In this document: one piece after another, positions 1 through 5,981 of the stretch | Numbering within the stretch: position 1 is the first letter of the stretch | How the letters are laid out: each line of letters opens with the position of its first letter | NCBI GenBank assembly: GCA_016217775.1 | Contig: JACRGG010000093.1 | Span: 1-16,208, forward strand | Direction: 5' to 3' | From: Microcaldota archaeon | Lineage (GTDB): Archaea > Micrarchaeota > Micrarchaeia > Norongarragalinales > UBA97 | Length of the DNA: 16,208 nucleotides | The notes under the pieces: model-generated | Seen by the model: only the letters and a program-made list of their open reading frames with translations | The model's database searches: none | Told to the model about the DNA's origin: nothing | Position numbers and translations under genes: made by a program

Positions 1-2
1 AC

Positions 3-878
3 CAGCAGATTGCGAAAGGATTAGCTAACTGGCAGGACCAGTTCAACAAGAGCCAAGCACCCGCGTTTTGCTTTATCAGCGGCGTGCCGGACGAAAGCCA
101 CCAGAAATTATTCAAGGGCTTAAGCGCCGGCGGAGGGCAAGGAATTAAAGAGCGCGTTGAGAAAAAAACCGAGATTCCGCTTTTATCGCACTTGGCCGGC
201 GTGCGCGCGTTTCGGGCGGTCGTCGAGAAAAATCCTTTAACCCCGGCCACCCTGGCCACAGCCGAGGGAGTGTCGCACGATGAGGCAAAAAAGTTTTTAG
301 CCGGGAAGATAGAAAATTACGCGAGCCTCTCTTACGAGAATACCGGAGCCGGGGAGGGATTGGCGTTGGCTAACTACGCGCTTGTGAAAACCGCGTTGGG
401 CTTGAGTGAAGTCACTAAGTTTACTGCAGTCGCGGCGTTGGATTGGAAAAGCGTTGATGCCGCTATTATTGTTAAAAACGAGTTGGGGATTCCGTTCGCG
501 TACTTTGCTTGCGCGGATTACGCGAGCAAGGATTCAAGCGAGTTTTTGCGGCGTGAGCAAAACGCGCTGTCGCACGCGGACAAAATCGTCTTGACGCACT
601 TGAACGAGTTTGTTAGAATCGCCAAGTCGCACAAGGTGGGGAAACTGCTTGGCAAGAAGGTGGGCCTCGATTTTCTCGACCACCACGATTTTGCGCTAAA
701 GCAATTGGAGCTTGGTCAGATTAAGGGGATTGCCGAAAACAATTTTTTCCCCCTTTCCGACCGCCAAAAAGCGGCGGGGATTTTGCGGAACGAGGGCGGG
801 CTGAAGAAAATCAGCTTGCGCAAGCACACTGCCCTAATCCCGTTCGAGTCCGCGCATTTTATGGCGAGAATGATTTAA
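3..878 (+). CDS. C-terminal part of a hypothetical protein with glycosyltransferase-like region (5' partial)
   Basis: The reading frame is open from the first bases of the window, so the true start lies upstream; the GTG at 84 is internal (residues upstream of it read QQIAKGLANWQDQF in frame). About 291 residues are visible. A segment reading ALDWKSVDAAIIVKNELGIP, followed about 30 residues later by an E..ALSHADKIVLTH stretch, resembles the end of the N-terminal Rossmann domain of GT-B (GT4-type) glycosyltransferases, where a host-factor Asp-Trp and an 'AD-ii-s' strand occur. No C-terminal sugar-nucleotide domain follows: the protein ends about 110 residues later. An earlier stretch (LATAEGVSHDEAKKFL) looks like a helix-turn-helix but may be coincidental. 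The next gene starts 12 bases downstream, so the two are probably co-transcribed. The gene is certain; the glycosyltransferase link is a weak guess from pattern. Confidence 0.7.
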   Translation, partial: QQIAKGLANWQDQFNKSQAPAFCFISGVPDESHQKLFKGLSAGGGQGIKERVEKKTEIPLLSHLAGVRAFRAVVEKNPLTPATLATAEGVSHDEAKKFLAGKIENYASLSYENTGAGEGLALANYALVKTALGLSEVTKFTAVAALDWKSVDAAIIVKNELGIPFAYFACADYASKDSSEFLRREQNALSHADKIVLTHLNEFVRIAKSHKVGKLLGKKVGLDFLDHHDFALKQLELGQIKGIAENNFFPLSDRQKAAGILRNEGGLKKISLRKHTALIPFESAHFMARMI

Positions 879-890
879 GGCAGATGCGCT

Positions 891-1736
891 GTGGCTAGAG
901 AAAAAAAACGCGATTGGACTTGGGATTTAGGCAAGATAGCAAGGCGAGTCAGGGAATTCCATAACGCGGGGCACGCCGTTAACGCGAGGGCGATGCAGGA
1001 CGCGGGCGGGGAAAAAGCGTATTTGCACAACCACGCAGTGAGCAAAGTCGCTTCTTGGGATGAAGTGCTGAAAAAAGCGGGTTTGGACCCGCAGAAAATC
1101 CGGAAGCCGACGCATGAAACAAAATACTCCTGGGCCGGCGACTTGGGCAAAATGGCCAAGCGCGTTAAGGAGTGGCATGAAAGCGGGAGTAAAGTCAACG
1201 TTAGGGCAATGACGGAGGCGAAAGGGGAGAAAAACGCGTTGTACAGCCACGCGACTAAAAAACTCGGGCTGACGTGGGATGAAGTCTTGAAAAAAGCGGG
1301 GCTGAACCCGCGGGAAATCAGGCGAAAACAAAACTATCCGTGGCAGGAAAGCCTGGAGCTAGTCTTGGCGAGAATCGCGCAGCTCCACGGAGAAAAAGTC
1401 GACTTGAGCGCGGCAAAGGCAAGCAACAGCAGCGGAGAGCTCTTGGCGTTGTTCAACCACGTTAAGAAAACTCGTAAAACGCGTTGGGGGGAAGCGTTGC
1501 GAAAAGCGGGCGTGGACACTTCCAAAATGCCGGTATGGGGCAAGTGGGGTTGGATGAACGACGAGCAGAAAATAATCGAGCGGCTTAATCACTGGAACTG
1601 GCAAGGGCATAAGCTAAACTACGCGGCATTGAAAAATGATGCTGAAAAAAGGGCTATGTACTACCACGTTACGCAAAAAATGGGGGTTAGGTGGAAGAGA
1701 ATGCTTGAAAAAGCCGGCGTTGCCAAAATAAAGTGA
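891..1736 (+). CDS. Four-repeat HNH-associated-repeat-like protein (paralog A)
   Basis: GTG start 12 bases after the preceding stop; 281 residues, basic, rich in Lys/Arg and Trp. It consists almost entirely of four degenerate units at about residues 9-71, 79-146, 148-214 and 217-281. Each unit has an N-terminal Trp, a helix of the form A-R-I/V-x-E-x-H, a G/K-x-x-V/L-N segment, an A-L-Y/F-x-H helix, and a closing W-x-E-x-L-x-K-A-G-L/V motif. This layout matches what I know of the 'homing endonuclease associated repeat' (HNH_repeat), thought to bind DNA beside HNH nucleases; no HNH residues are present here. Units 2-4 align in type with units 1-3 of the two following paralogs, so this copy has one extra leading repeat. 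Its stop overlaps or abuts the start of paralog B, indicating an operon. DNA binding is inferred; no partner nuclease is visible in the window. Confidence 0.8.
   Translation: MAREKKRDWTWDLGKIARRVREFHNAGHAVNARAMQDAGGEKAYLHNHAVSKVASWDEVLKKAGLDPQKIRKPTHETKYSWAGDLGKMAKRVKEWHESGSKVNVRAMTEAKGEKNALYSHATKKLGLTWDEVLKKAGLNPREIRRKQNYPWQESLELVLARIAQLHGEKVDLSAAKASNSSGELLALFNHVKKTRKTRWGEALRKAGVDTSKMPVWGKWGWMNDEQKIIERLNHWNWQGHKLNYAALKNDAEKRAMYYHVTQKMGVRWKRMLEKAGVAKIK
1246..1270 (+). repeat. 25-base exact repeat, copy in repeat unit 2 of paralog A
   Basis: The 25 bases encoding the HATKKLGL segment are identical at 2295-2319 in unit 3 of paralog B. They mark equivalent repeats (second-to-closing unit types) in different genes. 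Confidence 0.85.
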
Positions 1737-1741
1737 GCGTA

Positions 1742-2407
1742 ATGGGCGGAAAATATTTTTGGCACAAAAACCCCGGCTTGATGGCCAAGCTCGTGAGGCA
1801 ACTCTATGACGCGGGGCACAAGGTGAACGCGAGGGCGATGAAGGGCGGGGAGAAGCGCACGCTTTACACCCAGGCAATCCAAGTACGCCCGTGGGACGAA
1901 ATTCTGGAGAAAGCTGGCTTGGAACCGAAAGAAATCCGCGGGGCGCCGCCTGCGCAAAGGGGGGTTTATTCTTGGCGGGAGAGCGAGGAAAAGGCTTTGG
2001 CGAGAATCCGCGAGCTTCACGCCGAGAAAACAAATCTAGGCGCCAAGCGGGTTAAGCGCTCTCGCGGGGAGCTTGGCGCGCTGTGGAACTATTTTTCGCG
2101 CAAAAAAACCCCTTGGGGCGAAGCGCTGCGAAAAGCCGGGTTGGAGCCGACGAAAATACTTGCGCGCGGCGGCTGGGCGTGGCGGCACGATGAGGAAGCG
2201 ATTGCGCAAAGGATAAAAGAGTTGCACAATAAGGGGCACAAGGTCAACCCGCGGGCGATGGAATTAGGCGGGGAGGAGAAGCAGGCGCTGTACCGCCACG
2301 CGACTAAAAAACTCGGGCTCAAGTGGGATTACGTGCTGAAAAAAGCGGGGCTTAAGCCGGAATTAATCCGTATGGACCTTAAGAGCATGAAAGACCGCGG
2401 CTGGTAG
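1742..2407 (+). CDS. Three-repeat HNH-associated-repeat-like protein (paralog B)
   Basis: I chose the ATG at 1742 (221 residues) over the GTG at 1733, which overlaps the upstream stop by four bases. From 1742 the protein begins MGGKYFWHKNP, matching the MVGGKYFWHKNP start of paralog C, and a GTGAG sequence lies just upstream as a possible ribosome binding site. Three repeat units fill the protein: unit 1 (closing with PWDEILEKAGL), unit 2 (WNYF...PWGEALRKAGL, a distinct subtype with LHAEK in the first helix) and unit 3 (ATKKLGLKWDYVLKKAGL). The C-terminus IRMDLKSMKDRGW is shared in form with paralog C. It is very basic, with no signal peptide or membrane segment, so it is expected in the cytoplasm. 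Probable nucleic-acid-binding role by analogy with HNH-associated repeats; function not demonstrated by sequence. Confidence 0.8.
   Translation: MGGKYFWHKNPGLMAKLVRQLYDAGHKVNARAMKGGEKRTLYTQAIQVRPWDEILEKAGLEPKEIRGAPPAQRGVYSWRESEEKALARIRELHAEKTNLGAKRVKRSRGELGALWNYFSRKKTPWGEALRKAGLEPTKILARGGWAWRHDEEAIAQRIKELHNKGHKVNPRAMELGGEEKQALYRHATKKLGLKWDYVLKKAGLKPELIRMDLKSMKDRGW
1748..1773 (+). repeat. 26-base exact repeat, copy in paralog B
   Basis: These 26 bases recur exactly at 2481-2506, in the equivalent codons of paralog C (encoding the GKYFWHKNP region). The stretch starts six bases after the chosen start codon of B and nine after that of C. Identity at synonymous positions is more than protein constraint alone would need. 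Confidence 0.85.
2295..2319 (+). repeat. 25-base exact repeat, copy in repeat unit 3 of paralog B
   Basis: Exact partner of 1246-1270, again in codons for HATKKLGL. The identity between non-adjacent units of different genes suggests exchange between repeats rather than simple whole-gene duplication. Confidence 0.85.
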
Positions 2408-2471
2408 AACGCGCACGAATTAAGCAATTGGAAGTAAGAAAAATGATTTTTTGAACCGGCGATGAGTTTTA

Positions 2472-3146
2472 ATGGTTGGAGGAAAATATTTTTGGCACAA
2501 AAACCCGGATTTGATGGTGCAGAGAATCGGGGAACTGCACGCGAAAGGGCACGACTTGAGCCCGAGTGGAATGAAGGAAGCCGGGAAAGAATATAGGGTT
2601 CTTTACTTGCGGGCAAATAACAGCTTGGATTGGGATGAAATGCTTAAAAAAGCGGGTTTGAATCCGGAAAAAATACGCAGGGGTCCAAAAAAACAGAAAG
2701 TCAATTACCCTTGGCGAAAAAGCACAGAACTTGCCTTGAAGAGAATCGAGGAGCTTCACGCGAGTAAATTGGTTTTAAGCGCGGAAGTGGCAAAAAAAGC
2801 CCGCGGAGAGCGCAGTGCATTATGGAAGTATTTTAGCAAGCGAAAAATTCCGTGGAGCCAAGCGTTGAGAATGGCGGGGCTTGACGCAACAAAAGTGTTG
2901 AGAAGCGGCGGGTGGGCTTGGCAGTACGATATCGACGCAATAGCAAAGCGAATCGCGCATTGGCGCAGTAGAGGTCAAGATGTGCACGTGCAGGCAATGA
3001 AGACTGCAGGAGGGGAGAAAACCGCGCTTTACAGCCACACTAGACAGACGCTTGGCTGGAAGTGGGACCGGGTTCTGCGAAAAGCGAGTTTGGACCCGAA
3101 ATTTATTCGAATGGATTCTAAGAGCGTTAACGGGCGCTGGAATTAA
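2472..3146 (+). CDS. Three-repeat HNH-associated-repeat-like protein (paralog C)
   Basis: ATG start; 224 residues; separated from paralog B by 64 bases that contain no gene. A GATGAG sequence just before the start may serve as ribosome binding site. The architecture equals paralog B: unit 1 (LDWDEMLKKAGL), unit 2 of the second subtype (WKYFSKRKIPWSQALRMAGL) and unit 3 (LGWKWDRVLRKASL), then an IRMDSKSVNGRW tail. Note the last unit has AS instead of the usual AG before the final Leu. The first 26 bases around the KYFWHKNP codons are identical to paralog B, pointing to a recent tandem duplication or gene conversion. Probably cytoplasmic and nucleic-acid binding; no catalytic motif can be seen. 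Confidence 0.8.
   Translation: MVGGKYFWHKNPDLMVQRIGELHAKGHDLSPSGMKEAGKEYRVLYLRANNSLDWDEMLKKAGLNPEKIRRGPKKQKVNYPWRKSTELALKRIEELHASKLVLSAEVAKKARGERSALWKYFSKRKIPWSQALRMAGLDATKVLRSGGWAWQYDIDAIAKRIAHWRSRGQDVHVQAMKTAGGEKTALYSHTRQTLGWKWDRVLRKASLDPKFIRMDSKSVNGRWN
2481..2506 (+). repeat. 26-base exact repeat, copy in paralog C
   Basis: Exact partner of 1748-1773. It marks the 5' end of the duplicated module and is evidence for tandem duplication or later gene conversion between paralogs B and C. Confidence 0.85.
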
Positions 3147-3328
3147 AGCGCGCCGAACTTCGAAAAACGCGCGGCTGTTGTCAAGGCTTAAATACTGGTT
3201 TACGCACTGTTTAATGAGTCGAGTGAAATGGCAAGGGATTTACTTCACGAAAAAAGCTCTTTTTGAATCTAGTGAAAGCACTTTGCCGGAAAACAATTTT
3301 TGCACCAAGAATGCCGCTAAATTTAAGT
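3147..3328 (+). other. Intergenic region before tRNA-His, with a TATA-like element
   Basis: No convincing gene. A sequence CTTAAATA at 3187-3194 resembles an archaeal TATA box, but it lies about 135 bases before the tRNA, too far to be the tRNA promoter itself; it could drive a longer tRNA-hisS precursor transcript. A reading frame running through this region continues across the tRNA and is therefore not accepted. Nothing else recognisable. Confidence 0.35.
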
Positions 3329-3403
3329 GGCGCGGTTCGTCTAGCCTGGTCAGGATAGAAGCCTGTGGAGCTTTTGAGGCGAGTTCAAATCTCGCACCGC
3401 GCC
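3329..3403 (+). tRNA. tRNA-His (anticodon GTG), with encoded G-1
   Basis: A full cloverleaf can be folded by eye. The acceptor stem pairs GCGCGGT (3330-3336) with ACCGCGC (3396-3402), seven pairs. The D stem is GTCT/GGAT (3339-3342 with 3353-3356) around an AGCCTGGTCA loop. The anticodon stem is GAAGC/GCTTT around the loop CTGTGGA, giving anticodon GTG at 3365-3367, which reads His codons CAC/CAT. The variable loop is TGAG, and the T stem GCGAG/CTCGC encloses TTCAAAT. The discriminator base is C73 (3403) and the base before the stem, G at 3329, is the encoded G-1 that pairs with it: the identity element of histidine tRNAs. No 3' CCA is encoded and no intron is present. The hisS gene lies 43 bases downstream. 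Confidence 0.96.
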
Positions 3404-3417
3404 CTATTTTATTTACA
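3404..3417 (+). terminator. T-rich stretch after tRNA-His (possible archaeal terminator)
   Basis: The sequence CTATTTTATTTAC follows the tRNA 3' end directly. Archaeal transcription often stops in such T-rich runs without a hairpin. With only 43 bases to hisS, read-through into hisS is equally possible, with tRNA processing releasing the mRNA. Confidence 0.35.
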
Positions 3418-3446
3418 ACTAGAGTAAGCAATGTGTTGATGTGATT

Positions 3447-4712
3447 ATGGATTCTAGTCCGGTTCGCGGAATGAGGGAGTTTCTGCCCGCCGAGAAGGCA
3501 TTGCGCACGCAATTAGCGGACGCGATTAAAAAAAACTGCTTGCTGTTTGGTTTCGAGCAGATTCAAACTCCGTCAATTGATTCGTGGGAAGTCCTCTCGG
3601 CTAAATTCGCTGGCGGGGGGGAGACGATAAAGGAAGCGTACTCGTTTAAAGACCAAGGAAAGCGCGAGGTCGGGCTGCGCTACGACTTGACTGTTCCATT
3701 GTCAAGGTTCGTTGCGAACAACAAGAGTTTGCCAAAGCCGCTTAAGTTGTTTCAGACTGGAATGGTGTTTCGAGACGGGCCGATAAAGGCCGGGCGTTAC
3801 AGGGAGTTCGAGCAGTTTGACGCGGACATTATCGGCTGTTCGACGATGCTTGCGGACGCGGAAGTGCTTTCTTTGGCTGCAAGCGCGCTTGAATCGCTTG
3901 GAATTAATTTTGGGATTAAGGTTAACAACCGAAAGTTGCTTAACGCGGTTTTGGAAGAATCCGGAGTGCCCGAGCAAAAGCGGCTTTCTGCAATTATTTG
4001 CGTGGACAAGCTCGCTAAAATCGGCGAGGGCGGCGTGAAAAAAGAATTGGCTGAAAAAGGCGTTGACGAGAAGGTTGGCGGGAAGTTATTGAAAACGCTT
4101 TCTCTCTCACTTACGGAATTAGAGGCGAAAATAAAGTCCGATGAAGGCAGGCAGACCATTGGGGAATTAAAGCAGGTTTTTGCTTACGTTGGCGAATTTG
4201 GTTTTGGAAAGAAAATAGTCTTTGATTGTTCTCTCGCTCGCGGGTTGAATTACTACACTGGCACCGTCTTCGAGGGGTTTGCCTCGGAAAGCTCGATTTC
4301 GTCGAGCGTGTGCGCGGGCGGGCGTTACGATAATATGATTGGCGCGCTTGGCGGAGAGAATTTGCCTGCGGTCGGGATTAGTTTTGGCATTGACACTTTG
4401 TGCGAGGTATTGAAGGAAAAAACCGTGGAGGAAAAAAGCTTGGTTAAGGCTTTCGTGATTGGAATCGGGGTTGAAGAGAAGGAATTGATTAAAATCGTCA
4501 AGACCCTGCGCGAGGCTGGCGTTAACACTGGCTTTGACTTGAGCCAAAAAGGCGTTAGCAAGAACTTGAATTATGCGAGCAAGAAAAAAATCCCGTACGC
4601 GCTTATTGTGGGCAACCAAGAATTAAAGAGCGGGAAGCTTACCTTGCGGGATATGAAGAGCGGGAAGGAAGAAAAGCTCGGCTTGAAGGAAATCGCGAAA
4701 AAACTCGTTTGA
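3447..4712 (+). CDS. hisS: Histidyl-tRNA synthetase
   Basis: Class II aminoacyl-tRNA synthetase that charges tRNA-His with histidine in the cytoplasm. From the ATG at 3447 it has 421 residues, normal for the family; a GTG at 3441 would add two. Visible motifs: motif 1 region RGMREFLP (residues 7-14), motif 2 FRDGPIKAGRYREFEQF (from 108), the histidine-specific signatures RGLNYYTGTVFE (from 265) and AGGRYDNMIG (from about 290), motif 3 region VGISFGID (up to about 316), and a C-terminal anticodon-binding domain including YALIVGNQE. The motif 3 position normally held by Arg is Thr317. From memory, a subfamily of ~420-residue HisRS in some bacteria (Bacillus cereus-type) shares RDGPIK and also lacks that Arg, so this is probably a subfamily trait rather than damage. 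It lies next to its own tRNA substrate gene. Confidence 0.95.
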   Translation: MDSSPVRGMREFLPAEKALRTQLADAIKKNCLLFGFEQIQTPSIDSWEVLSAKFAGGGETIKEAYSFKDQGKREVGLRYDLTVPLSRFVANNKSLPKPLKLFQTGMVFRDGPIKAGRYREFEQFDADIIGCSTMLADAEVLSLAASALESLGINFGIKVNNRKLLNAVLEESGVPEQKRLSAIICVDKLAKIGEGGVKKELAEKGVDEKVGGKLLKTLSLSLTELEAKIKSDEGRQTIGELKQVFAYVGEFGFGKKIVFDCSLARGLNYYTGTVFEGFASESSISSSVCAGGRYDNMIGALGGENLPAVGISFGIDTLCEVLKEKTVEEKSLVKAFVIGIGVEEKELIKIVKTLREAGVNTGFDLSQKGVSKNLNYASKKKIPYALIVGNQELKSGKLTLRDMKSGKEEKLGLKEIAKKLV

Positions 4713-4720
4713 GGAAAAAA

Positions 4721-4731
4721 ACTTATTTTTT
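4721..4731 (+). terminator. T-rich putative terminator after hisS
   Basis: ACTTATTTTTT lies nine bases after the hisS stop codon and ends in six consecutive T. It fits the hairpin-free T-run terminators of archaea and separates hisS from the toxin-antitoxin operon. Confidence 0.45.
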
Positions 4732-4793
4732 AGCATTTAGCTAGTTTAGCGGCTGCACGAGTTACGTGCAAGCCCAAAAACGCCAATGGAAAC

Positions 4794-4854
4794 ATTATAA
4801 TACTTACGCGTTAGTATTAATAAGTATTAGTTAGTACACAATCGTATATTGGTG
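4794..4854 (+). promoter_or_regulatory. Promoter and ribosome binding site of the toxin-antitoxin operon
   Basis: ATTATAATA (4794-4802) is a good archaeal TATA box; a start site about 25 bases on would fall near 4824, leaving a short leader. GGTG at 4851-4854 is complementary to the archaeal 16S 3' end and sits six bases before the ATG at 4861, which decides that start over the in-frame TTG at 4849 and GTG at 4852. Confidence 0.5.
4798..4836. promoter_or_regulatory. Palindrome and phased half-sites: candidate operator
   Basis: Bases 4799-4818 form a 20-base palindrome, AATACTTACGCGTTAGTATT, with a single mismatched pair (4805/4812); one further pair extends it to 4798-4819. AGTA half-sites begin at 4813, 4823 and 4833, exactly one helical turn apart, and the first two extend to AGTATTA. 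The element overlaps the TATA box and the expected start site, so a bound repressor would block transcription. The antitoxin encoded downstream has an AbrB-type DNA-binding domain and is the obvious candidate ligand (inference). Confidence 0.55.
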
Positions 4855-4860
4855 TGTTCG

Positions 4861-5100
4861 ATGGGAAAGCGGGTTAGGGAATTTGTTTTTTCCAAGCACT
4901 ACAGGGAAGACAAGGATATTGATGTTGAACTCGCGGTTGACTGCGTCAACACAGGAAAAAAACAATTTGATGAGGAACCCGACAAATTCAAGGCGGTAAA
5001 AAAATATAGGCGCGGGGAACTAATCACCGTATACAGGGATTATGGGGAATACGTGTTTGTCATAACGGCTTTTTGGAACAATCGGGGGCGGAAGGAATGA
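4861..5100 (+). CDS. DUF4258/RelE-like toxin of a type II toxin-antitoxin pair
   Basis: 79 residues from the ATG at 4861, chosen for its GGTG ribosome binding site. The sequence F-S-K-H-Y near residues 10-14, a helix with V-x-x-A-V-x-x-V-N-T-G-K, and the strand pair ELITVYRDYGEYVFVITAFW match the DUF4258 plan (a short BECR/RelE-like fold, found in many small mRNA-cleaving toxins). His13 corresponds to the conserved His of the family. It is followed by an overlapping zinc-finger/AbrB antitoxin gene (ATGA overlap), the toxin-first order known for DUF4258-YgiT and mqsRA pairs. RNase activity is inferred from the family, not visible directly. The operon has its own promoter and operator-like palindrome. 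Confidence 0.8.
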   Translation: MGKRVREFVFSKHYREDKDIDVELAVDCVNTGKKQFDEEPDKFKAVKKYRRGELITVYRDYGEYVFVITAFWNNRGRKE

Positions 5101-5417
5101 ATTTGGAAGGCAAGACTTGCGGAGTCTGCAACAAGGGAAAACTAAGGGCGTTTCAGGATGAAGTCGTCCCAGGGGTTTACGTTGACGCATTCAAGTGCAG
5201 TGAATACGGCCACGTCAGCTATTCTAAAGAAGTTATGAAGCACGTCGAGAACCTATACAAGCAATCTTCCGAAGAGAGGCACATAGTGAAAGTAGGCTCG
5301 TCGATTGCAGTACCAATTCCGGCCGCAATAGTTCGCTTGCTCAACCTAAGGGCCAGTGAGAAAGTATTCATTACTACTCAAGACAATAAGATTATAATCA
5401 AGCCAAGCCCCGCTTAA
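5097..5417 (+). CDS. YgiT/MqsA-type zinc-finger antitoxin with C-terminal AbrB domain
   Basis: 106 residues. The ATG at 5097 overlaps the toxin stop (ATGA), implying coupled translation; the longer frame beginning with TTG at 5073 is rejected. The N-terminal part is a YgiT-type finger: CGVC (Cys8, Cys11) and CSEYGH (Cys34 to His39). In the family the second pair is normally C-x-x-C-G-H, so Tyr37 stands where the fourth Cys is expected. After a helical linker (KEVMKHVENLYKQ), residues 61-103 form a SpoVT-AbrB/MazE-type swapped-hairpin domain (HIVKVGSSIAVPIPAAIV ... KIIIKPS) that should bind the operator. The zinc-finger half is expected to neutralise the toxin. Family-based assignment is strong; metal binding is doubtful here. 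Confidence 0.85.
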   Translation: MNLEGKTCGVCNKGKLRAFQDEVVPGVYVDAFKCSEYGHVSYSKEVMKHVENLYKQSSEERHIVKVGSSIAVPIPAAIVRLLNLRASEKVFITTQDNKIIIKPSPA

Positions 5418-5449
5418 GCAATTAACGGGAAAACATTCTCGCAAGACGC

Positions 5450-5914
5450 TTAGGCAATCCAAGTTCTTAGTATAAAGTAGAGTAGCGCTAGGCTTGTTGC
5501 GCACGTTAGGTAGGATGCGGGAACAAACCAGTTTTGGCGGACTCGAGTCTTGTCCGCGAGTTCTCCCGCAACGGCGCTGGCTAGCGCGAGGCCGGCGGCG
5601 ACTGCGAGCAGTTGGGGGAGGATGAAGAAAAAATCGACGTAGCTGACTCCTTTGGAGAAAATAAAGTAACCGAATTTCATTCCCTCCAACAGCATTGCTA
5701 GAATCGCGCCGAACCCGTAGAAGAACGTGCTTAATAAAAACGAGAAGAACACCCCGAGGAGCACTGCGTAAAACCCGAATAAGGGCGCGTAAGGCGAGTG
5801 CAGCAAGTCAATTTTGTACGGGGTTAATGGCGCCACTGCGGTCGGCCCGTAAATAAAGTAGTAAGGCAACGGGAGCAAAAACGCTATTGCCGCGAGGGCG
5901 AGGAGGTAATTCAT
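5450..5914 (-). CDS. Small integral membrane protein, SpoIIM/DUF95-like
   Basis: 154 residues with about four hydrophobic segments: an N-terminal one (residues 1-22, LLALAAIAFLLPLPYYFI), two in the middle (GFYAVLLGVFFSFLLSTFFYGF and the region to FILPQLLAVAAGLALASAV) and one at the C-terminus (SLALLYFILRTW). The arrangement of a Gly-containing helix, then LEGMKFGYF, an aromatic loop, and an ILPQLLAVAAGLALAS helix is reminiscent of SpoIIM/DUF95 membrane proteins common in archaea, but I regard this only as a resemblance. It is the last gene of the minus-strand group and converges on the antitoxin gene with 32 bases between the stops. Function unknown. Confidence 0.75.
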   Translation of the reverse strand: MNYLLALAAIAFLLPLPYYFIYGPTAVAPLTPYKIDLLHSPYAPLFGFYAVLLGVFFSFLLSTFFYGFGAILAMLLEGMKFGYFIFSKGVSYVDFFFILPQLLAVAAGLALASAVAGELADKTRVRQNWFVPASYLTCATSLALLYFILRTWIA

Positions 5915-5981
5915 TTTCTCAACGCAATTGATTACGCGCCTTGGTTTCTTAAAGCTTGCACGCGGCTTTCCAAGGCGTGCC
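5915..5981. promoter_or_regulatory. Short gap with TATA-like element for the membrane protein gene
   Basis: The 67-base gap holds CTTAAAGCTTG at 5948-5958; an identical copy at 5981-5991 spans the stop codon of the DUF424 gene. Read on the minus strand, the first copy contains CTTTAAG about 35-45 bases before the membrane protein start, which could act as a TATA element. Weak evidence. Confidence 0.25.

Noticed and set aside
1614..2033. Minus-strand open frames over the repeat-protein genes (for example 139 codons at 1614-2033)
   Set aside because: Mirror the codon pattern of the Lys/Ala/Gly-rich plus-strand repeats and have Pro/Phe/Arg-rich, featureless proteins.
3052..3444. Plus-strand 130-codon frame crossing the end of paralog C, the gap and the tRNA
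   Set aside because: It overlaps a well-folded tRNA gene and the end of a real gene in another frame, and its protein shows no pattern.
4849..4860. Upstream TTG (4849) or GTG (4852) as toxin start
   Set aside because: The TTG and GTG overlap the GGTG ribosome binding site (4851-4854), which is correctly spaced for the ATG at 4861.
5073..5096. Upstream TTG start for the antitoxin
   Set aside because: The ATG at 5097 gives the usual ATGA overlap and starts just before the CGVC finger; the extra residues match nothing in the family.
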